NCBI GenBank assembly: GCA_900312665.1
Contig: ONZQ02000016.1
Coordinates: forward strand, 533,361-597,360
Direction: 5' to 3'
Source of the DNA: Cephalotrichum gorgonifer
Taxonomy: Eukaryota > Ascomycota > Sordariomycetes > Microascales > Microascaceae
DNA: 64,000 nucleotides
Made by a program: the position numbers and the translations under genes. The notes beneath the pieces were generated by a model. It did not search any database. It was given only the letters and a program-made list of their open reading frames with translations, and had not been told where the DNA came from. Of the stretch, positions 21,462-32,378 are shown piece after piece (position 1 is the first letter of the stretch; each line of letters opens with the position of its first letter).

Positions 21462-24400
21462 ATGGGGCAATACAAGTTTAAATGGTAACGAGTCATAGCT
21501 TGGCCCGCGTCATCAACCATTGGCTCCCGTCGTCGAAAGCTTCCCAGTCCGCTAACGCGCGGTTCTCTTCCCGCCCATAGGAACCACCCCGCCCAGAAGG
21601 TCGTCGTTACCGGGACGTTTGATAACTGGTCACAATCGGAGACGCTCGACAAGATCGGCGATGGGTTCGAGAAGACGGTGAAGATCCAGGACCCCGCGAA
21701 GACGATATACTACAAGGTGTGTGGGGTGGTTTCTCCTTCTCTCGCAGCCTGGTTTCTCGAGCATATGCATCTCTGTTCGGCGGGTTTCTCCTTCGACTCT
21801 TTGGTTCCTAGACCTCCCAAGTGGTTCCCAAGCAGGACACCAAGGGCGCTGTCGTGTGCTTGCGCTCAAGCTTCGAGCAAAACCCCGCGCATCCATCCAC
21901 AAGAGCTCGCCTTACGGGGTAGGAGTACTTATCAGGCGCAACAGCCCAGGTGACTGTTCATCTTGGCGGCGCATGTAGATCGTTACGTGCTACAACACAC
22001 TTATTCTCGCGCCTTCGATCAAGCAGGACGCGGGGATTCAAGCTTTTGTTGCAAGAGGGGTCACAGGAGGTTATATACTTGTACAAGCGTACTCGTATTA
22101 CGACATCTTTAAATCGCATCCTCGGCACGCTGGTATGGGTCAAGCTCTTACCTTCTCGGGCTTAAGCACAAGGTGCTACGCATACGATCCATTGTCTTTT
22201 TGGAGGGGTTCGCGAGATTGCGGTCTGACCGCTCCAGGGGCTATTGCAGCTCAATGACGGATATCCGTGCTTATACAACCAATCCGAGCACTCTGGCATT
22301 GGCTTTCCCCCGCCACCCGAGCTCTGACCAGGACCCCTTTACTGGGGTACGTCGAGGATCAGCGGCGGCAAGATGGCCACTTCAGTCCCATTGGAGGCTA
22401 TTTGAAGTGGAAATGCCTCAATTTGCCCAGCCAAGTGCCACTACTGCGTACACTCAAAGATCTTCCCGACCCTTCTCGATCTGCCCAATGCCCTTCCTCC
22501 GCAGGACCCTTGCTTCGTCAAGTCCACCTAGATGCCCCGATGGCCGTTCTCATCGGCTGCCGACCCCAAATTTCCCTTGTCCTGCTTATGCAGGAAACAT
22601 GGCGTATGCCTGAATCCCTGTCCATCTCACATTGCATCTGGATCTCCGAGAAAGACCCACAGGACTTTTGCTCGGCGTTCAATTGCAGGACAGGGGGGGC
22701 AAAGATATGCACATGCAACCAATATACCAGTGCCCATGCACCAGACGGCGGTGTGGACCCCCAACACAAGGCAGCTAGCCACAAGGTGGCATCTGAAACT
22801 TTCCCTTGGTCTTGTGCTCCACGAGACCTCGACCAGTCCTCAGCATGGTGCTCGTCCCGAAACAAGTGTTCATATTATGGAAGCCTAATTGTGGACCATT
22901 GAGTGGGCGGGCCTTCTCGCCCCGTCACAAGTATGATGTGGTCCTCAATCGGCTCGGCCGGCCGTCGAGGCCGACCATGACTGGAGCGATCCAGGCCTGG
23001 CTTGGCGCCAAAACCGAGAGGTTGAGCTCCACCGCGTCATCAATTCTATACGGCCTACTCGTACACCGTACAAGTACCCAGTGTAGAAACAAAAGCAAAC
23101 GTGGGCACATGACAGCCTAGGCCGACTCCACTGCGGTGGCCATTCGCGGTATACGGTACTGCGCGTCACGCATGACATTCTGCAAATGCGCATGTACCCC
23201 ATACTCGCTATGCCTATTCCGCGTTAAACATCACCAACCTTCTGCGGCCTGTCCGCTTGGTTGCCTTAGAGGTACTCCGTAAGAGTATCATCTTGAGGTA
23301 ACCCCATGATAACCAAGACCACCTCATGGGCAAATTGCGCTGCTTCTTAGCGCAAAAGAGGAAGCCTCCGCTAGGCAAGCGCTGTAGCTCCTACGCCAGA
23401 AGGAGCAATCCTAGCGGTGTGAGCAGCCAAGCGCCCCGCTGGCCGCTACTACTCTGGGTTACCCTTGGCCTTGGCGCCCCAAGTGCCCGTCCGCTTCCGA
23501 CAATTAATTGCATCACCTTCGCACACAGCTCTTGGCCGCTCTTCTCCCCCCCACTCCTCTGTCTGTTCTCCCTTTTTAGCCTCCCCCCCTACGAATACGA
23601 GTAATACAGCCTGGAAACCTTGCTATCGAGTCTCAATTTTTCTCTTGACACGTGCCCAAAACCTCCTTTCGTCCTTTACACCTCGGACGTCTGTCATTTG
23701 TCAATTGTCAATTGTCAATTGCTTGTTTCATTCTGTCCGAAATCTATTCGGCGCCAATAATCTACGTATCGCAAGCCATCCAAACAAAAGTTCGACCTTG
23801 TTTTTTTTTTCTTCATCCAATACAAACTTGCCCTTAATCATCCTCTGAGCTAATACCTTGTCCTTCTCGTCGTACAGTTTGTTGTCGACGGCGTCTGGAC
23901 GACCGACCACACCGCTCCTCAAGAACGCGATAGCGAAGGAAACCAAAACAACGTACTCACCCCGGACCACATCATGGCCGACGACCAGGCTACTCTCGCC
24001 ACTGCCGGCGCCACCGCGGCTATCCTAAACAACGTCGCCCCTGACTCGACCACCGCCCAATTGGCCGGCGCCGTCGCCCCTACCACCTCTTCCAAGAAGA
24101 ACAAGAAGAAGAAGAAGAAGGGCAAGGGTGGTGACAAGGCGGTCGAGACCGAGGAGCCCGCCGAGGCGGCTGCCGCCGTGCCAGAGGAGAAGGCTGCCGA
24201 GGAGGCTGTCGCCGCGCCAGAAGAGAAGGCCGTCGAGGCTGCTCCTGCTGTCGAGGAGGCGGCAACAAAGGAGGTGGCCGCTGAGGAGCCCGTCGCCGCG
24301 CCAGCTGCTGCTGCTGTGACCGAGGCGGAGAAGCCCGTTGAGGTTCCTGCTGTCGCGGCCCCCGCTGTCGAGGAGGCGGCGGCACCTGTCGAGGCGGAGA

Positions 24401-25833
24401 AGGCTATTGAGACCCCTGCTGCTGTAGAGGAGTCGGCGGCACCTGTCGAGGCGGAGAAGGCTATTGAGACCCCTACTGCTGTAGAGGAGGCGGCGGCGCC
24501 TGTCGAGGCGGAGAAGGCTGTCGAGGCCCCTGCTGTCGAGGAGGCGGCCGTAAAGGAAGTGCCCGCCGAGGAGACCGCCGCCGCACCAGCTGTTGCTGCG
24601 GTCAGCGAGGCTGAGAAGCCCGTCGAGACTCCTGCCGCTGCGGCCCCTGCCCTCGAGGAGAAGGGAGCCATCGCTACTCCCACTGACGTTCCCGGCGGCT
24701 TCCCCGCTACCCCCGCTGCTGACGCCGATGCTGACAAGGAGATCGGTGTGAACCCCCTACCCGCCGCCAACGGAGCTATTAACCCCATCAAGCTCGCGGC
24801 CGGCGAGGAGGTCCCCAAGGTCACCACGGAAGACAACAAGAACGTGAAGCTCGACAAGGAGTCGTACGAGAAGAGTGATGCCCTCCCCGGTGTCGAGGAC
24901 CTGGAGACCAAGCCCGTCAGCGTGAACCCGCTCCCCGCCGCTGACTTCGGCGTCAACCCCGTCAAGCTCGAGCCCGGCGCGGAGGTCCCCGCTGTCACCG
25001 CGGAAGACATCAACAAGAATGTGAAGCTCGACAAGGAGTCGTACGAGAAGAGCGACGCGCTCCCCGGGCTGGAGAGCCTACCGCCCGTGGCGGGTAACAC
25101 CATCCCCGAGTCGAGCCTCCCCGTCATGAGCGCCGCGGAAGCGGCCATCCTGAACTCCGCGGCTCCCGAGTCGACCACGGCGGCGCTCGCGGGTCAGGTT
25201 CCCCTCGAGCCCAAGGCCCCCGAGGTCCCCGCGGTCGTCAAGGAGAGTCAGGAGAAGGCCGCCGCCGCGCCCGAGGCCAGCGCCGTCGCGGAAGAGGTTA
25301 AGGAGAAGGCGGCGGTCGAGGAGGAGCTGAAGCAGAAGGTCGCCGAGGCTCCCGCCGTGGCGGAGTCTAATCCCAAGGCGCCCGAGGTCCCCGCGGTTGT
25401 CAAGGAGAGTCAGGAGAAGGCCGCCGCCGCGCCCGAAGCGAGCGCCGTCGCGGAAGAGGTTAAGGAGAAGGCCGCAGTCGAGGAGGAGCTGAAACAGAAG
25501 GTCACCGAGGCTCCCGCCGTGGCGGAGTCTAAGCCCGAGGTAGAGAGCGCCGAGCCTGTCGTCGCTGACGCTGCGGCTCCGGCGCCTGTCGAGGAAGTCC
25601 CTGCTAAGGCCGCGGAGGCGGCCCCCGCCCAGGCGGTGGAGGAGACTCCCGCTCAGGCGGCGGAGGAGACCCCTGCTAAGACTACGGAGGCTGCGGCGCC
25701 CGCCGAGAGCTCCAAGCCGGCGGAGGCGGTGACGACCAACGGCACCAAGACCGACGCAGGTGTGGCGAAGAAGAAGAAGGGCAGGCTCAGCCTCTTTATC
25801 TCGAAGCTCAAGAGCAAGTTCAGCGATAACTAG
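21462..25833 (+). CDS. CBM48 (AMPK glycogen-binding-like) protein, CRP1/MDG1 family
   Basis: The yeast relatives Crp1 and Mdg1 are reported as cruciform-DNA binding and as a pheromone-pathway suppressor; the role in filamentous fungi is unclear. Exons are 21462-21484, 21581-21716 and 23878-25833 (704 aa). Exons 1-2 give MGQYKFKW then NHPAQKVVVTGTFDNWSQ and KTIYYK. Exon 3 resumes exactly in frame with FVVDGVWTTDHTAPQE and NNVLTPDHI, completing a CBM48 domain of about 85 residues. The joining intron (21717-23877) is 2161 nt, with donor GTGTGT, branch CTAAT and acceptor CAG. The rest is disordered and Ala/Glu/Pro/Val-rich, with a poly-Lys patch (about 115), repeated NPLPAA, VKLDKESYEKSDALPG and PESTTAAL motifs, two internal repeat arrays and a basic end KKKKGRLSLFISKLKSKF. 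Read alone, exon 3 could be mis-annotated as starting at the ATG at 23974. Confidence 0.9.
23244..23417. other. Run of hairpins inside the CRP1-family intron
   Basis: Consecutive inverted repeats lie within 174 nt of the giant intron. They are GCGG/CCGC (23244-23256), GGTACTC/GAGTATC (23271-23289), CCCATGA/TCATGGG (23303-23330), TTGCGCT/AGCGCAA (23335-23355) and CCGCTAGG/CCTAGCGG (23368-23417). The last encloses GCTCCT/AGGAGC (23387-23406). A sequence fitting the H-box pattern ANANNA (AGAGGA) falls between the last two, but no ACA box sits properly after the last. It may be an intron-encoded structured RNA or simply palindrome-rich DNA. Confidence 0.3.
24367..24534 (+). repeat. 57-bp coding repeat, three units
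   Basis: Three consecutive units, at 24367, 24424 and 24481, encode VEEAAAPVEAEKAIETP-like peptides of about 19 residues. The units are nearly identical in DNA and lie within the disordered region of the CBM48 protein. They keep the frame. Confidence 0.9.
25213..25536 (+). repeat. 162-bp tandem coding duplication
   Basis: Units 25213-25374 and 25375-25536 each encode 54 residues beginning KAPEVPAVVKESQEK. The peptides differ at only two positions while several silent changes are present, so the protein repeat is older than a sequencing duplication and has been kept by selection or conversion. Confidence 0.92.
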
Positions 25834-27092
25834 ACTGGATAGATGGGTTTCATCTTTGAAAGGGGGGAGCGGCGCCTCATAGTGAGAGAGGAAACTAGGT
25901 GTTACGAGGGACACGAATGGTAATGTGGAGGTCAACATTGGGGCGGAAGGACTTGGGATAGGGGTTGTATTCTGCTTTCCGGATGGTGTATGAGGGGTGG
26001 AACGGGACCAGGGAAGCAGTTGGATCAGCTGGGGTGGAAGAATGGAGGGATGGGAGGTTTTCTTGCCTTTTCATAATGCTTTTCGTGGCTTCCTATCTAC
26101 TGGCACTTTCGAGGTTCTTTTGATTCCCCGGGGCTGGTCTGTTAATTATCGCAAATGAGATTGGTCTCTTTTTTTCTCTTCTCCTTGACAGATTGGATTC
26201 TCTAGTGTTTCGCGATTAAGACAGGGTGGGACTTGAGTCTTGACGATAGTATAGTAGATGTGTGATGGTGTCCGCCCGTCTTCTCAGACATACATACAAC
26301 GACGACGCCATATATAGGAAAACAGAATACATGTCGTAGTTATACATATCTTCCCGAGCAATGTAATGTATGAGAGTCGTAATTTCATCATGAAGCTCCA
26401 ACATATTCTTCCCTCTGGGCCTGTATTTTTAATACACAAACAACTTGGGCCAAATGATAGCACATGTCTACCCGCGAAATATGGTTACGAAGAAGCCATT
26501 TATGTAGACTTGCAACGACTATCACAGCTCACTTCATGCGCTTGACTTTTGTGGAGGTTGGCAAATACCAACGAACATATAGGGTAAAATTGAGGAAGGG
26601 AAGCAAAAATGAAACAAGCAAGGAAGGAGCACCAAGTCTAGGAAGATTGAGGAGCCGGCTTGAAGAGAAGAGGGGGAGGCGAGATTCTAAGCAGGTCAGG
26701 TCTTGTCAGGTGTTTGTACCGTGTGCGCATTCCTTTAGACACGCGCGTGGACCCGCATCGATTATCAGTGATCGCGTCACTCGAGCCGAGCTGGGTCCCT
26801 CCTTCCGTTTGCCGTTTTGCCATTCGCAAGTCTTTTTTCGCCCTACCCATCTTTCTCGTACCACCAAAACCCAGAAGCAACCTCGCGTAACGGGCAAAAT
26901 CCGACGTATGTGTAACAGCCCTCCAATTCCAATCTCAATCCCAATCCTCCCTTTCCTACGCCCATAAATTCCAGCTCTCGCGGCCAAACTGACCTTAGCT
27001 TCAACATCCAGCGGCGAACCTCTACGTCACTAACAGCGCCTCCCTTTCCCGGCTACCGCTCCCGACCGAAACTACCACCACACCCCTTCGAA
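25834..27092. other. Spacer CRP1-family gene to NASP gene
   Basis: Holds the 3' untranslated region of the upstream gene and the promoter of the next. A frame at 26464-26967 (+) has no domain and is probably leader DNA. Nothing else is recognised. Confidence 0.5.
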
Positions 27093-28916
27093 ATGGCCGA
27101 CCAAACCACCGCGCCGCCCCCCGATGCCGCCGCAGAGACGCGGCGCAAATCCGAGGAGATGAAGTCGGAGCGCGTCACGCTCGCGGACGTGTGCGCCAAG
27201 GGCGCGGCGCACTACGTGCACAAGAGGTACGAGGAGGCGGCCGGTGCCTACGCGCACGCGGCGGAGCTGCAGGCGGAGCTGAACGGCGAGATGGACCCCG
27301 AGAACGCCGACGTGCTGTTCCTGTACGGCCGGAGCCTGTTCAAGGTCGGTCAGGGGAACAGCGACGTGCTCGGGGGCAAGGCGGGCGGCGCGGAGAAGAA
27401 GAAGAAGGCGCCGGCGGGTGGCGCTCCTGCTTCTAAGAAGGAGGCGCCGGCCGGGGGGAAGAAGAAGGAGGGGGGTGATAAGGAGGGGGTGAAGAAGGAG
27501 GAGGCAGGAGAGGCGAAGAAGGAGGGTGAGGTCGAGGAGGCGAAGAAGCCGTTGTTCCAGTTCGAGGGGGACGAGAACTACGATGACTCCGACGAAGACG
27601 AGGAGGAGGTGGGTTTTATTTCGCGACTCCTCCCCCTCTTGTCCCGCATTTGTCATTCTTCTTCTCTACTCTTCGCCATAATGGGCCCGCTAACCAGGGC
27701 GTGAGGGACACCAGGGCGGCGACGAGGACGAGGAAGAAGAAGAGGACGATCTGGCTGTCGCCTTTGAAGTGCTTGATCTCGCGCGCGTGCTGTTCGTGAA
27801 GAGGCTTGAGCAGCTCGAGGCAACGAAGGAGGAGGAGAAGGAGCATGTGGAACCTACGATACGACACGTGAAGGAGAGACTCGCCGACACTCATGACCTC
27901 CTTTCTGAGATTTCGCTCGAGAACGAGAGGTAGACACCCCAATTTTTTCCCTCTGGAACCCCCCCCCCCCTTTTTTCTTCCCCCAGGTCCTAGCTCCGCC
28001 CGGTCCATTCCCCTCCCAAGCCCGCATCTTATCTAACCGACGCAGATACCCTGCCGCCATAACCGACGGGCGCGCCTCCCTGGCCTACAAGAAAGACCTC
28101 TACCCGCCGGAGTCGGAGATCATCGCCGAGGCCCACTACAAGCTCTCCCTGGCCCTCGAGTTCGCCTCCATCACGACGACGGAGGGGGAGGGCGTCGGGA
28201 AGAGGGAGTCGGTCGACCAGGCGCAGCGCGACGAGGCGTGCAAGGAGCTCCAGGCGGCCATCGACAGCACGAAGCTGAAGCTGCAGAGCAAGGAGGTCGA
28301 GCTCGCGACGTCGGCGGCGCCGGACGAGAACGACGCCACGAGGGAGCAGATCAACGAGGTGAAGGAGATCATCGCGGACATGGAGCAGCGGGTATGTCTC
28401 CGTCGTCCCTTTCTCCCTTTCCTCCTTCTGTTCTTCTGACGTCCCCCTTTTCTTCCTTGTCCCATTTTCCATTTTTCCCACCTTCCATACCCCCTTTCCC
28501 ATATGCCCCCCCCTTCCTTTTCCCCCCCAAACTCTACTTTTACATACCACCCCACCCCAGCTCCTCTACTCTCCGGAGGGTTAGGGTTAAGAGGAATACG
28601 ACTCGTCTAACAAAACCCCCGCGCACGCCTGCAGCTGACCGACCTCCGCGGACCCCCCATCGACATCAACGAGACGCTCTACGGCGCGAAGGGCCTCCTC
28701 GGCGCCGCGGCCGCCGGCGGAGCCTCGGGCTCCAAGATCCAGGAGGCGAAGAAGAACGCCACGGACCTGAGCTCGCTGGTGCGGAAGAAGGCCAAAGACG
28801 AGACGCCCGCGGCTACCACCCCGTCGAACGCGAACGGGAACGGGAACGGAAAGAGGAAGGCGGAGGGAGAGGGCGACGAGACTTCGAAGAAGGCAAAGGT
28901 TGAGGATGAGGCTTAA
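27093..28916 (+). CDS. NASP/Hif1/Sim3-type histone chaperone (SHNi-TPR)
   Basis: Binds histone H3 or CENP-A and H4 and escorts them to chromatin. It is 452 aa from exons 27093-27608, 27715-27929, 28046-28391 and 28635-28916; phases close. The first TPR (about 30-65, AAHYVHKRYEEAAGAYAHA) is followed by DVLFLYGRSLFKVGQ. A Lys/Gly/Ala linker and an acidic patch (DENYDDSDEDEEE to EEEEDDL, about 160-182) interrupt the TPR array, as in the family. The next helices are FEVLDLARVLFVKRLEQ and YPAAITDGRASLAYKKDLYPPESEIIAE-type TPR segments, then a coiled coil and a basic NLS-like C-terminus (KRKAEGEGDETSKKAK). Exon 2 must use the second of two nearby AG acceptors (27714) to keep frame. A TTAGGGTTA sequence in intron 3 is probably chance. 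Confidence 0.9.
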
Positions 28917-30559
28917 GCTTCTCTCTCCCCCACTTTTTCTTTATCTCCCTCTGTTTCTGACTCTGTCTTTGCCTGTCTGTCTATATGGTCTATAGTTTTT
29001 TCCTCCTTTGTTTTTTGGTATTTTCCTTTGGGCTTGTCTCTGTTTTGATACTTGTACATTACCCAGAACGGGGCCAATGGGGGCCGTTGGGAGCCCAGGG
29101 TTGGCGGAGGGTTGGGAGGTTTTTGCGATACGGGGGGGGGGCTTGAGAAATCAAAAACCACGGAAAACGGGGAGGCTTTGGTGTGCAAATGGGCGATATG
29201 GGATCGGATGGCCGGTAGTTCTCTTGGTTTTTTTTTCAGGTTGTTATGTAAGTGTACCCGGAACAGATAAAAAGGAGCCCAGTTTTACGGGGGACTGTTT
29301 CCCATTCCTGTCTGTGCCTTTTTTGTCTTTACTTGCTTTCTCCTTCTCTCTTCCGGGAGAGAGGAGATATCGCCGTCCCCCACTCCGTTCCGTCCCCCGG
29401 CCCCGGCCCCGTCCCGTTCCGTTCACGAGCCCAGCCATGTCGTGTCGTCTCGGATCTAAAACAAAGCTGGTTTAGATATGCACTGGTTATTTAAGAAGAG
29501 CAGAGTAGACTACACCCGTACGTACGGGCATACTACATGTACGGCCTGCGACAGCCTACTATAGGCGAACGAACCCCTTGAGACACAGCAAGCTGCAGAA
29601 GGAACATGCAAGGCGGGAAGGAAGCAAAGCGGAAGGCGGAGCCATCGGGCCGGACGAGCGGAACCCCACGCCGTTCCATATATCCCCTGTGCAAAGAGGA
29701 AACAGCCCCTTACCCCCCCCCCCCCCCCAATCCCATTCCAAGTCCCCCCACTCGCTCCCCCACCGCCGCCACCACACATCCCACGCTGCGATCACATTCC
29801 CCCCACACACTTTGAAACATACACTTTAACTATCAGACATCTTCCCATGCAACACCCTCGATGGCCAAGAGCCGAGACGCTTAGGCACGGCAAAGAGATG
29901 GCCCCACTAGGGGGTAGTCATAGCGAGAGAGTAGCCACACCGAGGTATAATAACAGCATCATACCTCATACGAAGGAAAAGAAGGCAGAGGGAATCTAAG
30001 AAGACACAGGACACAGGACACAGGACAAAGAGAAATGGTCAGAATTCATCACTCAATTCATTATAAGCAAAGCTAGGTAGGTAAAAACGCCATGTGGTGC
30101 AAGACTTTCAGCGCACTGCTCGTCCACCAAATCCTTCCAAACCAGAAACAACAACAACAAGAAGAAGAAAAGGAGAAGAAAACAATGAAGAGGAGCCACG
30201 ACCCCATCGTTCGAAAGCGGTCGAGGGACACAAAGACGGGCGCTTGACGTTCCAAACCCCACATTTCCCCTGAGAGGGAGAAGAAGGGGGGAGATATGAT
30301 ATGTTTTGCTCAAACTCGGCTGGAAATATCCGTCACTCCACACCACGCTCTCTCCCAAACGAAGTCTTCCCTCTAATCTAACAAATTCAACAACCGAGCG
30401 GCCACGAATGCGCACCTATTATGGTATGGCGTGTATGTATTACCATCGGCGAGAAAAAACCGACGGAATAATAAAAAGTATCAAGGAATCCCAAACCCCG
30501 AAATCATCCTGACTCAAACCATCGCTCTCTCTCTCGCTCTCCCGTCATGCCCGACCTAT
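28917..30559. other. Convergent spacer NASP gene / glutamine synthetase
   Basis: Expected 3' ends of both genes. It contains a poly-C run of about 17 near 29711-29727 and three ACACAGG-type units near 30004-30026. No gene is supportable. Confidence 0.6.
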
Positions 30560-32378
30560 CTACTCCGCATCACCGCAGCACGAGACCATGATGGCGTTCG
30601 TTATCCTGTAAGGATCCGCGTTGGAGGCAGGTCGGCGGTCCTCGAAGTATCCGTAACCCTTGGCGGCAACTTCCCTGGGGATACGGATCGAGGCACCACG
30701 GGTGGCGACACCCCAGGTGAACTGGTCAATGGCACCAGTCTCGTGGTGGCCAGTGAGACGCTTCTCGTTGTCCTCGCCGTACACGGCGATGTGCTCGAGG
30801 TGGCGGCCCTCGAGCTTCTTGATGGCAGCCTCGATGTGCTCCATGCCACCCTCCTCGCGCATCTCCTGCGTCGAGAAGTTGGAGTGGAGACCAGCACCGT
30901 TCCAGTCACCGGGCATGGGCTTGGGGTGCACCGACACCTTGGCGCCGAAGTCCTCCGCAACACGGTTGAGGAGGAAGCGAGACAGCCAGAGGTGGTCACC
31001 CATCTCGATACCCTCGCAGGGGCCCACTTGGTACTCCCACTAAATCGTAGGTTAGCTTTCCCTCCCTTCTGCACTCCTGCCTCGGTTAGCAGAATATAAC
31101 ATACCTGAGCGGGCATGACCTCGGCGTTGGTGCCGGAGATCTTCACGCCGGCATACAGGCAGGCCTTGTAGTGAGCGAGAACAATGTCACGCTGTACAAC
31201 GTTGCCAAAGCCGACACCGCTATAAATAAACCGTTAGCTACCGCTCCAGTCGTGTTTCGATGCCTTCTCAGGATGGGACCGAAACATACCAGTAGTACTG
31301 GAACTGGGGAGCGGGGAAACCGCCCTTGGGCCAGCCAAAGGGCCTGTCGTCGTCGCCGAGGAGGGTGTATTCTTGCTCCAGGCCGAACCACGGCTTCTTC
31401 TCCTTGTGGAACTCCATAATCTTGGCGCACTCGTGGCGGTAGTTGTACTTGTTGGGGGTACCATCCGCGTCCCAGCACTCAGTGAGAACGAGGATGTTGG
31501 GCGACTGAGTGAAAGGATCGGGGAAGACGGCAATGGGCTTCAGGTAGACGTCCGAGTTGCCGGCCGGGGCCTGGCCGGTTGAGGACCCGTCAAAGTTCCA
31601 TGTCGGGAGGGTGTCGGGGGTGTACTCCTTAGCCGCGAGAGTCTGCAGGGAAGGTATTGATTAGTTGGCCGTTCATCGTCATTATTCTTCTTGGCGATCA
31701 TTTGATGCTCCGTCGCCCCCCACTGTTTGACTACCGGCGGTCGTGCAGCCACTCAACTCCGAATGCCCAGGATGGCTTGGGTGTGGCGCAGGAACCAACG
31801 AGCAAGCTGACTAACTGCCAGGCAAGTGGGGGTGACCACCCTGGATGCAGCCGCTGGCCGATTGGCCCGGCATGCCCTTGCGAGCCACGCCGGACTAGGA
31901 ATGGGTGGGAAGGCAGGGCGCACCACACAGAGGGGTTGCAGCCACGCCAAGAGATATGATGCAAATGCAGAATAATCCACTTACCCTGGACTTGGATCGA
32001 GTGTTGCCAGCAGAGTCGATCCAGATGTACTCAGCCATGAGGGTGCCCTTCTGGTCAAGGTTCATGTATTTCATGAGCTGTATTTCGTTTCGTCAGTAAC
32101 TGTTCGTCTCGGAGGGCAAAAAATGGTCGTGAATCGGCAAGAAACGGAGCCTCTACTAGAGGACTCCGTTATCGGCTCGCTTCGGAAGGAATCGTCGCTG
32201 GGTGTTTAGGCGTTCGCTTACAGTCTCTGTCCTTGAAGTGTTCGCCTAGGAAGAATTGTTAGCAATACTGTGCAATGCCGGCTGTAGCAGTCCATTCGCT
32301 CGTAGAGGAGCAAAACGACACGACATGGAGAATGATTCAGAAGGGCCTTCAGGCTCGCGTAGGTTCGCCACATACCAT
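30560..32378 (-). CDS. GLN1: Glutamine synthetase
   Basis: ATP-dependent ligation of ammonium to glutamate, the main nitrogen-assimilation step. It is 355 aa, the usual eukaryotic GS-II length. Exons are 32378-32376, 32245-32222, 32077-31985, 31642-31290, 31219-31105 and 31039-30560. The first coding exon is the ATG alone and the second is only 24 nt (ANTSRTET); exon 3 continues LMKYMNLDQKG, MAEYIWIDSAG. Catalytic-domain signatures include GLEQEYTLLG (about 127-136), NAEVMPAQWEYQ, PMPGDWNGAGLHSNFST (about 237-253) and ATRGASIRIP. The catalytic glutamates and the ammonium-site region appear intact. The start is chosen because M-ANTSRTE is typical for filamentous fungal enzymes as I recall them. 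A single GATAAG at 32654 could bind a GATA nitrogen regulator, but one site is weak evidence. Confidence 0.97.

Noticed and set aside
22173..22902. Several overlapping open frames within the giant CRP1-family intron
   Set aside because: Three plus frames and one minus frame are open at once, with no codon bias or domain; this reflects stop-poor composition, not a nested gene.
23919..25178. Long minus-strand frame (419 codons) opposite the CBM48 gene
   Set aside because: Ala/Ser/Gly low-complexity mirror of the repeat-rich coding strand; the plus frame contains the conserved domain and splices correctly.
28578..28589. Interstitial telomere-type sequence TTAGGGTTA in a NASP-gene intron
   Set aside because: Only one and a half units, expected by chance in a window this size.
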